Below are positions 1 through 7,204 of a DNA stretch of 9,565 nt, one piece after another. Under the pieces are notes generated by a model that saw only the letters and a list, made by a program, of their open reading frames with translations, did not search any database and had not been told where the DNA came from. A program made the position numbers and the translations under genes. Origin of the DNA: Solirubrobacteraceae bacterium (GTDB lineage: Bacteria; Actinomycetota; Thermoleophilia; Solirubrobacterales; Solirubrobacteraceae); assembly GCA_030151725.1 (NCBI GenBank), contig JASLDD010000059.1, positions 1 through 9,565 on the forward strand, given 5' to 3'. Position 1 is the first letter of the stretch, and every line of letters begins with the position of its first letter.

Positions 1-12
1 CCGATGGCTGGG

Positions 13-885
13 TCACGGGAGACCACCCAGGCCAAGGCGGCAGCGGTTGTCCCTTCCCCCGCGGAGCCGGGACTGTTCAGCCGGGTCAGCGTGGGCCGGA
101 ATCATCCGCCGCTTGCGCGCAAACTCGCCGCCCAGCGTCGGCACCATCCGCTCGCTGGCGCGCGCACCCGGCACGTACACCGCACGGAGGCCGCGCTTGA
201 CCATGTTGAAGGGCAGCGAGAGGTCGTGGCCCATGATCGGATCGACGAACACGTAGCTGTCGCGCCGGGTGGCATAGATGGCGCCGTTACCGGCCGTGAT
301 CGAGCTGAGCCGCGACTCCAGCGCGCGCACGCCCAGCTCGTAGCGCCAGTACACGCCCTCCTGATTGCTCTCGCCGGGTCCCTGCACGAAGCTCACCGCC
401 CCGCACGCGTAGCCGACGCACGGATCCGTAAAGGCCCCGACCAGGATCCGCGCGGCGTCCGGCTCCCAGAAGGAGTTGGCATCCGAGAAGGCCACCAGCT
501 CGCCGCGCGCCCGCTTCACCGCCGCGTCCTGCGCCCGGATCTTGCCGCCACGGGGAAGCTCCAGGACGAGGTCCGCTCCTGCTTCGCGCGCTTGCGTCGC
601 GGTCGTGTCGGAGCAGCCGTCGCAGGCCACGATCAGCTCCAGGCGCTCGCGCGGGTAGTCGAGGGCCAGCGCGTTTGCGACCTTGCCCGCGATCACCGCC
701 TCCTCGTCGTGCGCGGCAACGATCAGCGTCAGCGTGGGAAGGTCGCACTCATGCAGCTCGGAGGACGACTCCGACCCGCGCCCAAGCACGCGAGCGAGCA
801 CAGCCAGGGCGATGGCGTATCCGATCTGCGTCCACACGATCAGCGCCGCCGACAGCCAGAGCAGGATCTCGACGATCGTCCTCAT
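13..885 (-). CDS. Membrane-anchored family 2 glycosyltransferase, atypical C-terminus
   Basis: This 290-residue protein should transfer a sugar from a nucleotide-sugar donor to a growing glycan at the inner face of the membrane. Residues about 5-30 form one hydrophobic anchor. A GT-A domain follows: LIVAAHDEEAV (54-64), VACDGCSD (86-93), the DxD-like SDAN (134-137), a GHD segment (219-221) and EFARKRRM (254-261), which sits where this family has its acceptor-side (Q/R)xxRW-like motif. The ATG at 885 overlaps the stop of the upstream GT4 gene as ATGA, so this start is preferred over longer in-frame options and coupling is likely. After RKRRM only about 29 Arg- and Gly-rich residues remain before a TGA, whereas relatives usually continue into C-terminal membrane helices. 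The gene may therefore be truncated or frameshifted near its end. The family is clear; the exact sugar is unknown. Confidence 0.82.
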   Translation of the reverse strand: MRTIVEILLWLSAALIVWTQIGYAIALAVLARVLGRGSESSSELHECDLPTLTLIVAAHDEEAVIAGKVANALALDYPRERLELIVACDGCSDTTATQAREAGADLVLELPRGGKIRAQDAAVKRARGELVAFSDANSFWEPDAARILVGAFTDPCVGYACGAVSFVQGPGESNQEGVYWRYELGVRALESRLSSITAGNGAIYATRRDSYVFVDPIMGHDLSLPFNMVKRGLRAVYVPGARASERMVPTLGGEFARKRRMIPAHADPAEQSRLRGGRDNRCRLGLGGLP

Positions 886-1982
886 CGTGCGGCCAGCAGC
901 GACTCGTAGAGCTCCAATGTGCGCTTCGCGACCGTGCGCCACGAGTACTCACCCGCGGCTGCCGAGTGAGCGCGCTCGGCCATCTCCCCGCGCGCAGAGG
1001 GGTCATCCAGCAGCTCACGCAACCCGCGATGCAGTGCGGGCACGTCGCCCGCCGCGAACGTACGCGCCGCGCCCGTGGCCGCCACCTCCGGGAAGCCGCC
1101 CACATCGCTCAGCAGCAGCGGCTTGCCGAACGCCAGTGCCGTGAACAGCACCCCCGACTGGTCGATCTCGCGATAGGGAAGCACGACCAGATCGGCCCGC
1201 GCGAAGTAGGAGGGGAGCTCCCCCTCCCCGATGAAGCGCGTCACGAAGCGCACGCCCGGAGGAGCCGCCGCGCGCAACGTCGCGATGTCCATCCGCGGCA
1301 TCCCCACGATCCACAGCTCGGCGTCGTCGATCCCCCGCCATGCCTCCAGCAGCAGATCGATGCCCTTGTAGGGGCGCATCAGGCCGAAGCACAGGACCAC
1401 CGGCTTGTCGGTCTGCGGAAAGGCGGGTCCGTCGACTCCAGCACCCGCGTCCGCGAGGTGGGCAAAGGCGCCGTGGGGGATCACGTGCACCCGCTGCGGG
1501 TCGACTCCCAGCTCGCCCGTCAACCGCTCGGCACCGTGACGCGAGTGCACCACGACCGCGTCGAAGCGCCCGTAGAGGCGACGTTGAGCCTCGCGCTGAC
1601 CGGCTCGCGGCTCGCGCGGAAGGACATCGTGCGCGGTTATCACCAGGGGGTGGAAGTCGGGCAGCAGGTGGCCGTCCAGCTGCTGGACGCTCAGCCACTG
1701 GAAGTGAACGACGTCGGCCGCGCGGGCGGCGCGTCTGTAGCGCAGCATGTCCGGCACGTGCTCGACGAGCTTTGCCGCCCGTCGCGTCCTGGCTGAGCCA
1801 AGGTGGGCGGCCCCGCGATAGAAGAGCTCCTTGCGCGCGTAGCCGACGGGAGCGGCCACGCTGCCATGGGCAAAGCGGCTCGTGTACAGCTCCACATCGA
1901 CTCCCTCGGCGGCCAGCGCTGCGCACAGAGCATGGTCGTAGGGAGGTGTGTAGGCCGAGGGATCGACGATCTGGACGCGCAC
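882..1982 (-). CDS. Family 4 glycosyltransferase (GT-B fold)
   Basis: This is a probable cytoplasmic retaining glycosyltransferase for polysaccharide assembly, about 366 residues long. The N-terminal Rossmann half includes VDPSAYTPPYD near the start, HFQWL (93-97) and TAHDVLP (115-121). The C-terminal donor-binding half includes IPHG (168-171), GLMRPYKG (200-207), PYREIDQSG (269-277) and GGFPE (295-299). The usual EX7E signature keeps only the first Glu (REIDQSG); the second position is not acidic. The start chosen is the GTG at 1982, giving an N-terminus of MRVQIVDPSAY that fits the first beta strand. Another GTG lies at 1988, an ATG at 2024, and the frame is open to 2060, but the last two would run into the divergent GT2 gene. 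No good Shine-Dalgarno is visible. Its stop overlaps the ATG of the next GT2 gene. The sugar specificity cannot be read from the sequence. Confidence 0.88.
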   Translation of the reverse strand: MRVQIVDPSAYTPPYDHALCAALAAEGVDVELYTSRFAHGSVAAPVGYARKELFYRGAAHLGSARTRRAAKLVEHVPDMLRYRRAARAADVVHFQWLSVQQLDGHLLPDFHPLVITAHDVLPREPRAGQREAQRRLYGRFDAVVVHSRHGAERLTGELGVDPQRVHVIPHGAFAHLADAGAGVDGPAFPQTDKPVVLCFGLMRPYKGIDLLLEAWRGIDDAELWIVGMPRMDIATLRAAAPPGVRFVTRFIGEGELPSYFARADLVVLPYREIDQSGVLFTALAFGKPLLLSDVGGFPEVAATGAARTFAAGDVPALHRGLRELLDDPSARGEMAERAHSAAAGEYSWRTVAKRTLELYESLLAAR

Positions 1983-1987
1983 CGCCA

Positions 1988-2016
1988 CGGACAATAGGCG
2001 CGGATGGGGCGAGAAT
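1988..2016 (+). promoter_or_regulatory. Possible sigma-70-like promoter for the plus-strand GT2 gene
   Basis: CGGACA (1988-1993) resembles a -35 box, matching TTGACA in its last four bases. It is followed by a 17-base spacer and GAGAAT (2011-2016), which matches TATAAT at four of six bases. The ATG begins six bases after the -10, so the transcript would be leaderless or nearly so, a common arrangement in actinobacteria. In a GC-rich gap this match could still be chance. Confidence 0.3.
1991..1996 (-). promoter_or_regulatory. Possible -10 box for the GT4 gene
   Basis: Read on the minus strand the sequence is TATTGT, matching TATAAT at four of six bases. It lies two bases before the GTG at 1988 and eight bases before the GTG at 1982. 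The latter distance fits a near-leaderless transcript starting at the preferred start codon. No convincing -35 box is seen. The element overlaps the proposed -35 of the opposite promoter. Confidence 0.2.
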
Positions 2017-2022
2017 GCCCGC

Positions 2023-2982
2023 ATGGACTCACCCGCGCATCCCTCCGACGGCTCCGCCATCGAGCTCAGCTACTGCATCGTCAACACCTCCCAGCGCGAG
2101 CTGCTGATGCGCGGCCTGGATGCCGTGGCGAGCGAGCGCGAGGCGCTCCCGTTCGCAACCGAGGTGATCGTCCTGGACAACGGCTCACGCGACGGCTCCG
2201 CCGAGGCCGCGCTCGCTCATCCCACAGTCGATGAGACGATCGCCCTGAGCGAACGCCGGGGCAAGGCGCTGAACGATTCCCAGCTGCTACGTCGAGCCCG
2301 GGGGCGCTACGCGCTGCTGCTCAACGAGGACTCCGAGCTGCAGCCGGGGGCCACGTTGGCGTTGTGGCAGGCCTTGCATGATCGCCCGCAGGCCGCCTGC
2401 GCGGGCGCGCGGCTGCTGCGCCCCGATGGCGCCGCCCAGGCCTGCGCGTGGCGCTTTCCCACTCCCCTGACGGCGCTCGCGGGCGCCCTGTTCCTGCATC
2501 GGCTGCTCACCGTGCAGAGCAACGGCTCGCGCACCCGCGAGGTCGACTGGTGTCAGTCGGCGGCGCTGCTCGTCCGCTGCGAGGCCGCCGCCCGGGTCGA
2601 CTACCTCGACGAGGACTTCTTCGTCTACTCCGACGAGGTGGACTTCGCACGCCGGCTGCGCGACCGCGGCTGGCGCAGCGTGTTCGTGCCCGATGCGGTG
2701 GCCATTCACCACGAGCAGCTCTCGACCGATGCGGCCGCGCGGCCGCGGATCGTGGAGATGGCGCGCAACCGCGACCTGTACATGCGCAAGCACCACTCCT
2801 CGGGCGCGGCGCGGGCGGTGCGCTGGCTGACAGCGTGGCCCTACGCCCTACGAGCCCTTGCTGCGCTCGTGCTGCCCGACCGCTCGCCCCGGCGCTACTG
2901 GTGCCACGTCACAGCGACGCTGCGCCCTGGGCGGGGCGATGGCCTGCGCGAGGCGGCCGCTCGATACAACGCCGGCGGCTGA
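2023..2982 (+). CDS. Family 2 glycosyltransferase, rhamnosyltransferase-like (WbbL type)
   Basis: This 319-residue protein is probably a soluble or membrane-associated inverting glycosyltransferase acting on a lipid-linked glycan in the cytoplasm. The GT-A core shows a first strand ELSYCIVNTSQ (14-24), VLDNGSRDGS (50-59), the DxD-type metal site NEDSE (101-105), and the acceptor/catalytic segment DEDFFVYSDEVDFARRL (196-212) followed by RGW and the HH pair (229-230). NRDLYMRKHH (249-258) is typical of the WbbL/rhamnosyltransferase branch. The ATG at 2023 places the first beta strand at the usual distance from the N-terminus; a weak purine-rich GGGGCGAG lies just upstream. It is the only plus-strand gene here, diverges from the GT4 gene, and its last 74 bases overlap the 3' end of the HD-GYP gene. 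Rhamnose as donor is a guess from family resemblance. Confidence 0.88.
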   Translation: MDSPAHPSDGSAIELSYCIVNTSQRELLMRGLDAVASEREALPFATEVIVLDNGSRDGSAEAALAHPTVDETIALSERRGKALNDSQLLRRARGRYALLLNEDSELQPGATLALWQALHDRPQAACAGARLLRPDGAAQACAWRFPTPLTALAGALFLHRLLTVQSNGSRTREVDWCQSAALLVRCEAAARVDYLDEDFFVYSDEVDFARRLRDRGWRSVFVPDAVAIHHEQLSTDAAARPRIVEMARNRDLYMRKHHSSGAARAVRWLTAWPYALRALAALVLPDRSPRRYWCHVTATLRPGRGDGLREAAARYNAGG

Positions 2983-4183
2983 CCCCCAGCTCCTCCAGCA
3001 GCACGCCCACCACGCCCGCATCCAGCTGTGAGCCGGACACGCGGCGCAACTCCTCCTGAGCCTGCGTGAGCGTGCGCGCAGCACGGTAGGGGCGGTCGGT
3101 GACCATCGCCTCATACGTGTCGCAGGCCGCGATGATCCGCGCGGCGAGCGGGATGTCCTCTCCGGCCAATCCGTCCGGGTAGCCGCCCCCGTCCCAGCGC
3201 TCGTGGCTCGCGCGGACGGCAGCTGCCAGGTGGGCAAAGGCGGGGATGCGCGCGACCAGCTGACCGCCGACGGCCGCATGGCTCTTCATGACCACCCACT
3301 CGTCCTCGTCCAGCGCGCCCGGCTTCAGCAGGATCTCGCTGGGGACGGCGACCTTGCCGACATCGTGCAGCAGCGCTGCGTAGCGCACATCGCGGGCCCT
3401 GCAGTCCGGCTCGCCCAGGCGCAATGCGACGCGTTCGGCGAGTTCGGCGACCTGCTGCTCATGCGATGCCGTGTACTCGTCCTTCGCCTCCACCGTGCTC
3501 ATGAGGGCCGTCAGCGTTGTCGTGAAGGTCTGCTCGAGATCGCCGACGAGCACCGCACGGTGAAGCGAGGAGCCGAGGCTGGCGGCGATCGCCTCGACGA
3601 GCACGGCATCGGCCTGCGTGAAGGCTTCGGGCTCTGGCGCCTCGAGGTTGAGCACACCCCACACGGCGCCGTCGACCATGATCGGAACACTCAACTCCGA
3701 GCGCGGGTCCGTCTCGGGGTCGCGCACGATGTAGTCCTTGTCCTCGCGCGTGTCCGCCACCAGCGCGCTTGCGCCCGAGCGTGCCACCCGGCCGTTGATC
3801 CCATCCTTGATCGACTGCTCGAGCAGCAGGAACTCCGTCATCACCTCCGCCAGAGCGCCGGTGCCGGCGATCAGCCGCAGCACGCCGTCTGGATCCGAGC
3901 GCTGGATGGCCGCAAGATAGAAGGCGAATGTGCCGTGCAGCTCCTCCACGACCAGCTCGACCATCTCCTTCACGTCGTTCGTCGCCGCCAGGCGTGCGGT
4001 CAGGCGCGTGGCGAGTCGCAGCTGCGCGCGCAGATAGCCCAGCTCCCCAGCCGATGCCATCGTGTTCGCGCGCTTGTCCTCGTGGTGGCGGCGCAGCGCC
4101 TCCGCCCGACGACGACGCTCGAGCGCCCCCACGGGTGGAGTCCTGTTTGCCTGCGACTCGGCCGTCGCGGATGTCTCGCGCAT
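2909..4183 (-). CDS. GAF and HD-GYP domain protein, probable cyclic-di-GMP phosphodiesterase
   Basis: This 424-residue cytoplasmic protein probably senses a ligand and hydrolyses cyclic-di-GMP. A basic, helical N-terminus (about 20-65) leads into a GAF domain (about 66-210; PIMVDGAVWGVLNLEAP near its end). The HD-GYP domain (about 220-400) shows ASHEQQVAELA, the catalytic LLHDVGKVAVP (HD at 273-274), KSHAAVGG, ASHERWDGGGYPDGL with GYP at 334-336, and RIIAACDTYEAM followed by DRPYR. The first His of the usual HHE motif is Ser here. The ATG at 4183 was chosen because codons after it show coding-like GC-rich third positions; a GTG at 4210 and an ATG at 4060 are alternatives. The last 24 residues, past the HD-GYP fold, lie antisense to the GT2 gene. 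Its place among polysaccharide genes suggests control of envelope glycan output, which is inference; no GGDEF partner is in view. Confidence 0.9.
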   Translation of the reverse strand: MRETSATAESQANRTPPVGALERRRRAEALRRHHEDKRANTMASAGELGYLRAQLRLATRLTARLAATNDVKEMVELVVEELHGTFAFYLAAIQRSDPDGVLRLIAGTGALAEVMTEFLLLEQSIKDGINGRVARSGASALVADTREDKDYIVRDPETDPRSELSVPIMVDGAVWGVLNLEAPEPEAFTQADAVLVEAIAASLGSSLHRAVLVGDLEQTFTTTLTALMSTVEAKDEYTASHEQQVAELAERVALRLGEPDCRARDVRYAALLHDVGKVAVPSEILLKPGALDEDEWVVMKSHAAVGGQLVARIPAFAHLAAAVRASHERWDGGGYPDGLAGEDIPLAARIIAACDTYEAMVTDRPYRAARTLTQAQEELRRVSGSQLDAGVVGVLLEELGVSRRRCIERPPRAGHRPAQGAASL

Positions 4184-4286
4184 GGGTGCGGCTATCGGCT
4201 GATGACGCACGGGCCTTTAGGTACGGCGCGAGACTTTCGACGATTCACCTGATTCGAGCACCGCAAGACGTCTCTTCGCAACATGC
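4184..4286. other. Short intergenic gap with a 9-bp-spaced GATTC direct repeat
   Basis: This is the largest gap in the window, about 100 bp between the flippase stop and the HD-GYP start. It should hold the end of the large operon's transcript, the HD-GYP promoter, or both. On the plus strand GATTC occurs at 4242-4246 and 4251-4255, and TTCGA at 4236-4240 and 4253-4257. These could be operator half-sites. No strong hairpin with a T-run and no convincing -35/-10 pair was found. Confidence 0.25.
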
Positions 4287-5816
4287 TCAAACGTCGCGCA
4301 GAGGGTCCTCCGCGTAGGCCTCCACGTCCCCATGACCGGCGCGAAATACGCGCGCGCGACGGCGACCCTCGACCAGCAACGCGCGTGCACCCGTCAGCTC
4401 GTGGGGATGGAAGAAGTGCGTTCCGATCAGCGCCACCGGCACGAGCAAGAGCCATGCCGCGCGCGTCGCAAATCCTGCGAGCCCATGGGTGGGCAGCAGC
4501 AGCTCACCCGACACGGCCACCGCCGCCAGGATCGCCACCAGCTGTGCCAGGCGCCGCCATTCGAAGCCGACCCTGAACAGGCCGCGCGTGAGCACGTACA
4601 TGACCCCCAGCATCGCCGCATACGCGCCGCACAGCGCGATCCCGGCGCCCGCGATGCCGAGCCCGGCGCCGCCCCCGGGCACGAGCCACAGCAGCAGCGC
4701 GACGTTGACCGTAAGGCCGGCCGCCGCGGCGGGGAAGTTGCGCGACGTCACGCGGGCACGTCCCGAGATGGCCACGAACACGAGATACAGGCCGTACAGC
4801 GCCCATCCGAGCGCCAGCCACGGCAGCGCGCGATAGGCGTCGAAGTAGCGGTGCGCGGCGAGCAGCCTGACCATCCAGCGTCCCAGCAATCCCACCCCGC
4901 ACACGACCACGCCCGTGGCCAGCACGTAGTAGGTGGTCACGAGCGAGTACAGCCGTCCCGCCTCCTCGTCGCTCTCGATCGAGTACGCAAGTGGCGGCCA
5001 CGCGTACTGAAAGCCGCGCACCGCCACGAACACGACCGTGGCGAGCTTGATCGCCACCGCATACAGGCCCGCGGCGCCGTGCGAGTAGCCCCGATAGAGA
5101 TAGAAGCGGTCTGCCACCTGCAGCGCGTACACGCTCGCATCGGCCGGAACAGTCGGCAGGCCGAAGCGCAGCATCGCACGCAGATCGCCACCCCTCACCC
5201 GCAGCGAGAAGCGGTCGCGCAGCACCCACCACAGCGCCGCCACCACCACCCCCGAGGCCGCGAAGTTCCCGAGTAGCAAGCCACGAGCGCCCTGGTCGGC
5301 GAAGATCACCAGCGCCACCGTAAAGGCCACCGTCATCAGCACATTGCCCGCCGAGGCGAACACATAGGTGCGGGAGCGCTCGTCCACCCGCAGCTGCGCG
5401 TAGGCCATCTCGAGGTTCGTGAAGGCCCACAGGCCGAGCACGCCACAGTCGAACAGCAGCGGGTCGCGGAAGTCGAGCACGAGCTTCGACAGCGGGCCTG
5501 CGAAGGCGAGCGCGAGCAACGACGCGAGGGTCGTCGTCCAGGCCACCGCCGCCGTTGCCGTCCGCGCGATCCGCGCGCGCCTCTCGGTGTCCACGTCGTC
5601 GAAGTAGAAGCGGATGAACGCCTCGCCGATCCCTACGCGCAGCAGGATGCTCGCGAGGATCACCGCCGTCAGCAGCGTTTCCGCGGCGCCGTAGGCCTTG
5701 GGGTTCAGGTGGTGCGTGTAGAGGGGCAGCGTCAGCAGCGCGAGCCCCTTGGCCAGGATGTCCCCGAACTGATACGCCGCGCCCGTCGTCACCAACCGCT
5801 TGAGGTAGCCGAGCAC
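4287..5816 (-). CDS. Polysaccharide flippase (Wzx-like, MOP/MVF superfamily)
   Basis: This 509-residue integral membrane protein probably moves lipid-linked oligosaccharides from the cytoplasmic to the outer face of the membrane. It contains about 12-14 hydrophobic segments. The N-terminus GAAYQFGDILAKGLALLTLPLY (12-33) and the mid-protein RFGLPTVPADASVYALQVAD (218-237) with following DRFYL and GLYAVAIKL are typical of polysaccharide biosynthesis transporters. The C-terminal 30 or so residues are charged and likely cytoplasmic. The frame stays open far upstream, but that part is antiphase to the ligase gene. The start is the GTG at 5816, which shares one base with the ligase stop (TAGTG) and places the first helix correctly. 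It is the last gene of the five-gene run. Length and hydropathy match the family; the cargo is not known. Confidence 0.88.
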   Translation of the reverse strand: MLGYLKRLVTTGAAYQFGDILAKGLALLTLPLYTHHLNPKAYGAAETLLTAVILASILLRVGIGEAFIRFYFDDVDTERRARIARTATAAVAWTTTLASLLALAFAGPLSKLVLDFRDPLLFDCGVLGLWAFTNLEMAYAQLRVDERSRTYVFASAGNVLMTVAFTVALVIFADQGARGLLLGNFAASGVVVAALWWVLRDRFSLRVRGGDLRAMLRFGLPTVPADASVYALQVADRFYLYRGYSHGAAGLYAVAIKLATVVFVAVRGFQYAWPPLAYSIESDEEAGRLYSLVTTYYVLATGVVVCGVGLLGRWMVRLLAAHRYFDAYRALPWLALGWALYGLYLVFVAISGRARVTSRNFPAAAAGLTVNVALLLWLVPGGGAGLGIAGAGIALCGAYAAMLGVMYVLTRGLFRVGFEWRRLAQLVAILAAVAVSGELLLPTHGLAGFATRAAWLLLVPVALIGTHFFHPHELTGARALLVEGRRRARVFRAGHGDVEAYAEDPLRDV

Positions 5817-7204
5817 TAGCGGTCCGCCAGCGCCACGCCGATCGCCAGCAGCGCCCACGTAAACGGGTCCTCGAGGAAGTCGGCGTACGTCCACGTGTGC
5901 AGCACGAGCGCCGCGAAGCAGGCCGCGATCGCGATCCGCGGAGGCGAGCGCCCAGCGCCGCGGAAGAGCACCAGGAAGGCCGACACGAGCAGCGCCACAT
6001 ACAGTCCCAGGCCGAGAATCCCCTGCTCGGCGGCGACAGTGATCGGGATCGTGTGCGACGCCGAGGTCGCATTCTGCGCGCTCGCTTCGCTGATCTTCGT
6101 GTGGCGCTTGTACTGGACTTCGAAAGAGCCCGAGCCATAGCCCTCGAGCGGGCGTTTGCCGAACAGATCGAGCCCACCCGAGATCAGCTTCGTGCGCCCG
6201 CTCGTCGCATTGCTCGTCGACCCGCTCGACCCCTTCAGGCCAAAGTGCAGGCTCGTGGGCGCCAGCAGCACCACCGCACCCGCCAGAGCCAGCAGCCCGA
6301 CAGCCGAGTACAGCGTGCTGCGAACCTCCCAGCGCCACGCCGCGAGCACCGCCAGGCCGAGCAACAGCGCAGCGATGCTCGACTGCGAGAAGCTTGTCAC
6401 CAGTCCCGCCAGCAGCCACGCCAGCACCGCGCCACCGAGCAGGATGTCGCGGCGGCGGCGGCTCCAGAGCAGGAACGTCGTCACCGCGATCATCACGAGC
6501 GCCAGGAAGCGGCCGTAGATGTTGGGGTCGAAGAACAGCGAGTTGACCCTGAAGTAGTTGTCGTACTCGTTCGCCGCAACCACCTTGGGGTTCAAGAACA
6601 GGGACTTGCGCGCGTACTCCACGAAGCCCACGCCCGCGAACAAGACCGCGAGCACGACAGTCGCGCCCAGGCAGTGCAGGAGCAACTCGCGCGTCCAGCG
6701 CACTTCGCGCAGCAGTGCGAACAGCAGCGCGAAGGGGATGTAGAAGAAGGCGATGTTCTCGCCCGCACGCGCGTGGTCGGCGGAGTAGATCGCCTGCAGC
6801 GCATACAGCGCCACCGCCGAGAGCAGCAGCCACTCGAGGCCCCTCGGTGTCGTCCAGAACGCGAGCTTCGTGGGCGGGAGTCCGTCGTCACTGTCGTGGG
6901 CCTCGCGCTCGGCCGGATCGCGACCCACGGCCGGGCGACGCAGCAGCCGCGGCAGCAGGTAAACGAGCGTTCCCGCCGCCACCACCAAGTAGAGCGGGAT
7001 CAGCAAGTTGACTGTCTTCCCATCCGCGGAAATCGGCAGCCTGAACGGCAGCGCCACGATCGCTAGCAGCGGCAGCGCCTCGCCGTGACGGCGCATCGCC
7101 ACCACGAGCATTGCGATCACAACCAGCGCCGCGACCGCACCCACGGCGAGCGTCCCCGTGCTCGGCAAGCGCGTGGCCAGCAGCAGCGCGCCCGGCAAGC
7201 TCAC
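5816..7204 (-). CDS. O-antigen ligase/polymerase family membrane protein (Wzy_C)
   Basis: This 462-residue multi-pass membrane protein probably joins lipid-linked glycan units, either as a ligase to a carrier or as a polymerase, on the outer face of the membrane. It has about 10-12 hydrophobic segments. Conserved Wzy/WaaL features are FRVNSLFFDPNIYGRFLALV (218-237), SFSQSSIAALLLG (271-283), and a large outer loop with SGRTKLISGGLDLFGKRPLE (335-354), GYGSGSFEVQY (355-365) and SASHTIPITVAAEQGILGLG (381-400). His384 sits where ligases carry their essential loop His. The GTG start at 7204 overlaps the preceding stop as GTGA, and the stop overlaps the flippase start as TAGTG, so all three are likely co-translated. 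Ligase and polymerase cannot be told apart from sequence alone. Confidence 0.87.
   Translation of the reverse strand: MSLPGALLLATRLPSTGTLAVGAVAALVVIAMLVVAMRRHGEALPLLAIVALPFRLPISADGKTVNLLIPLYLVVAAGTLVYLLPRLLRRPAVGRDPAEREAHDSDDGLPPTKLAFWTTPRGLEWLLLSAVALYALQAIYSADHARAGENIAFFYIPFALLFALLREVRWTRELLLHCLGATVVLAVLFAGVGFVEYARKSLFLNPKVVAANEYDNYFRVNSLFFDPNIYGRFLALVMIAVTTFLLWSRRRRDILLGGAVLAWLLAGLVTSFSQSSIAALLLGLAVLAAWRWEVRSTLYSAVGLLALAGAVVLLAPTSLHFGLKGSSGSTSNATSGRTKLISGGLDLFGKRPLEGYGSGSFEVQYKRHTKISEASAQNATSASHTIPITVAAEQGILGLGLYVALLVSAFLVLFRGAGRSPPRIAIAACFAALVLHTWTYADFLEDPFTWALLAIGVALADR

Noticed and set aside
675..1796. Long plus-strand open frame (373 codons) opposite the GT4 gene
   Set aside because: It is antisense to a well-supported glycosyltransferase and lacks recognisable motifs.
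1983..2060. Longer GT4 starts at 2024 (ATG) or 2060
   Set aside because: They would overlap the start of the divergent GT2 gene and add residues ahead of a natural first beta strand; no ribosome binding site supports them.
3203..4252. Long plus-strand open frame (349 codons) opposite the HD-GYP gene
   Set aside because: It is antisense to a clearly recognised GAF/HD-GYP protein, and its Arg/Gln/His-rich translation matches no family I know. Such mirror frames are common at high GC.
4184..4286. Rho-independent terminator after the flippase gene
   Set aside because: No stable GC hairpin followed by a T-run was found on the minus strand.
4504..6177. 557-codon minus-strand frame across the flippase and ligase genes
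   Set aside because: It crosses two real genes out of frame and has low-complexity Arg/Ala/Gly composition.
5817..6833. Upstream extension of the flippase frame, which would give an 848-residue protein
   Set aside because: This part runs through the ligase gene in another frame and reads as Arg/Gly/Ala-rich noise. The flippase fold begins at the GTG at 5816.
5897..7066. Long plus-strand open frame (389 codons) opposite the ligase gene
   Set aside because: The translation is extremely rich in Arg, Gln and Glu with no hydrophobic core, a typical shadow of a membrane-protein gene on the other strand.
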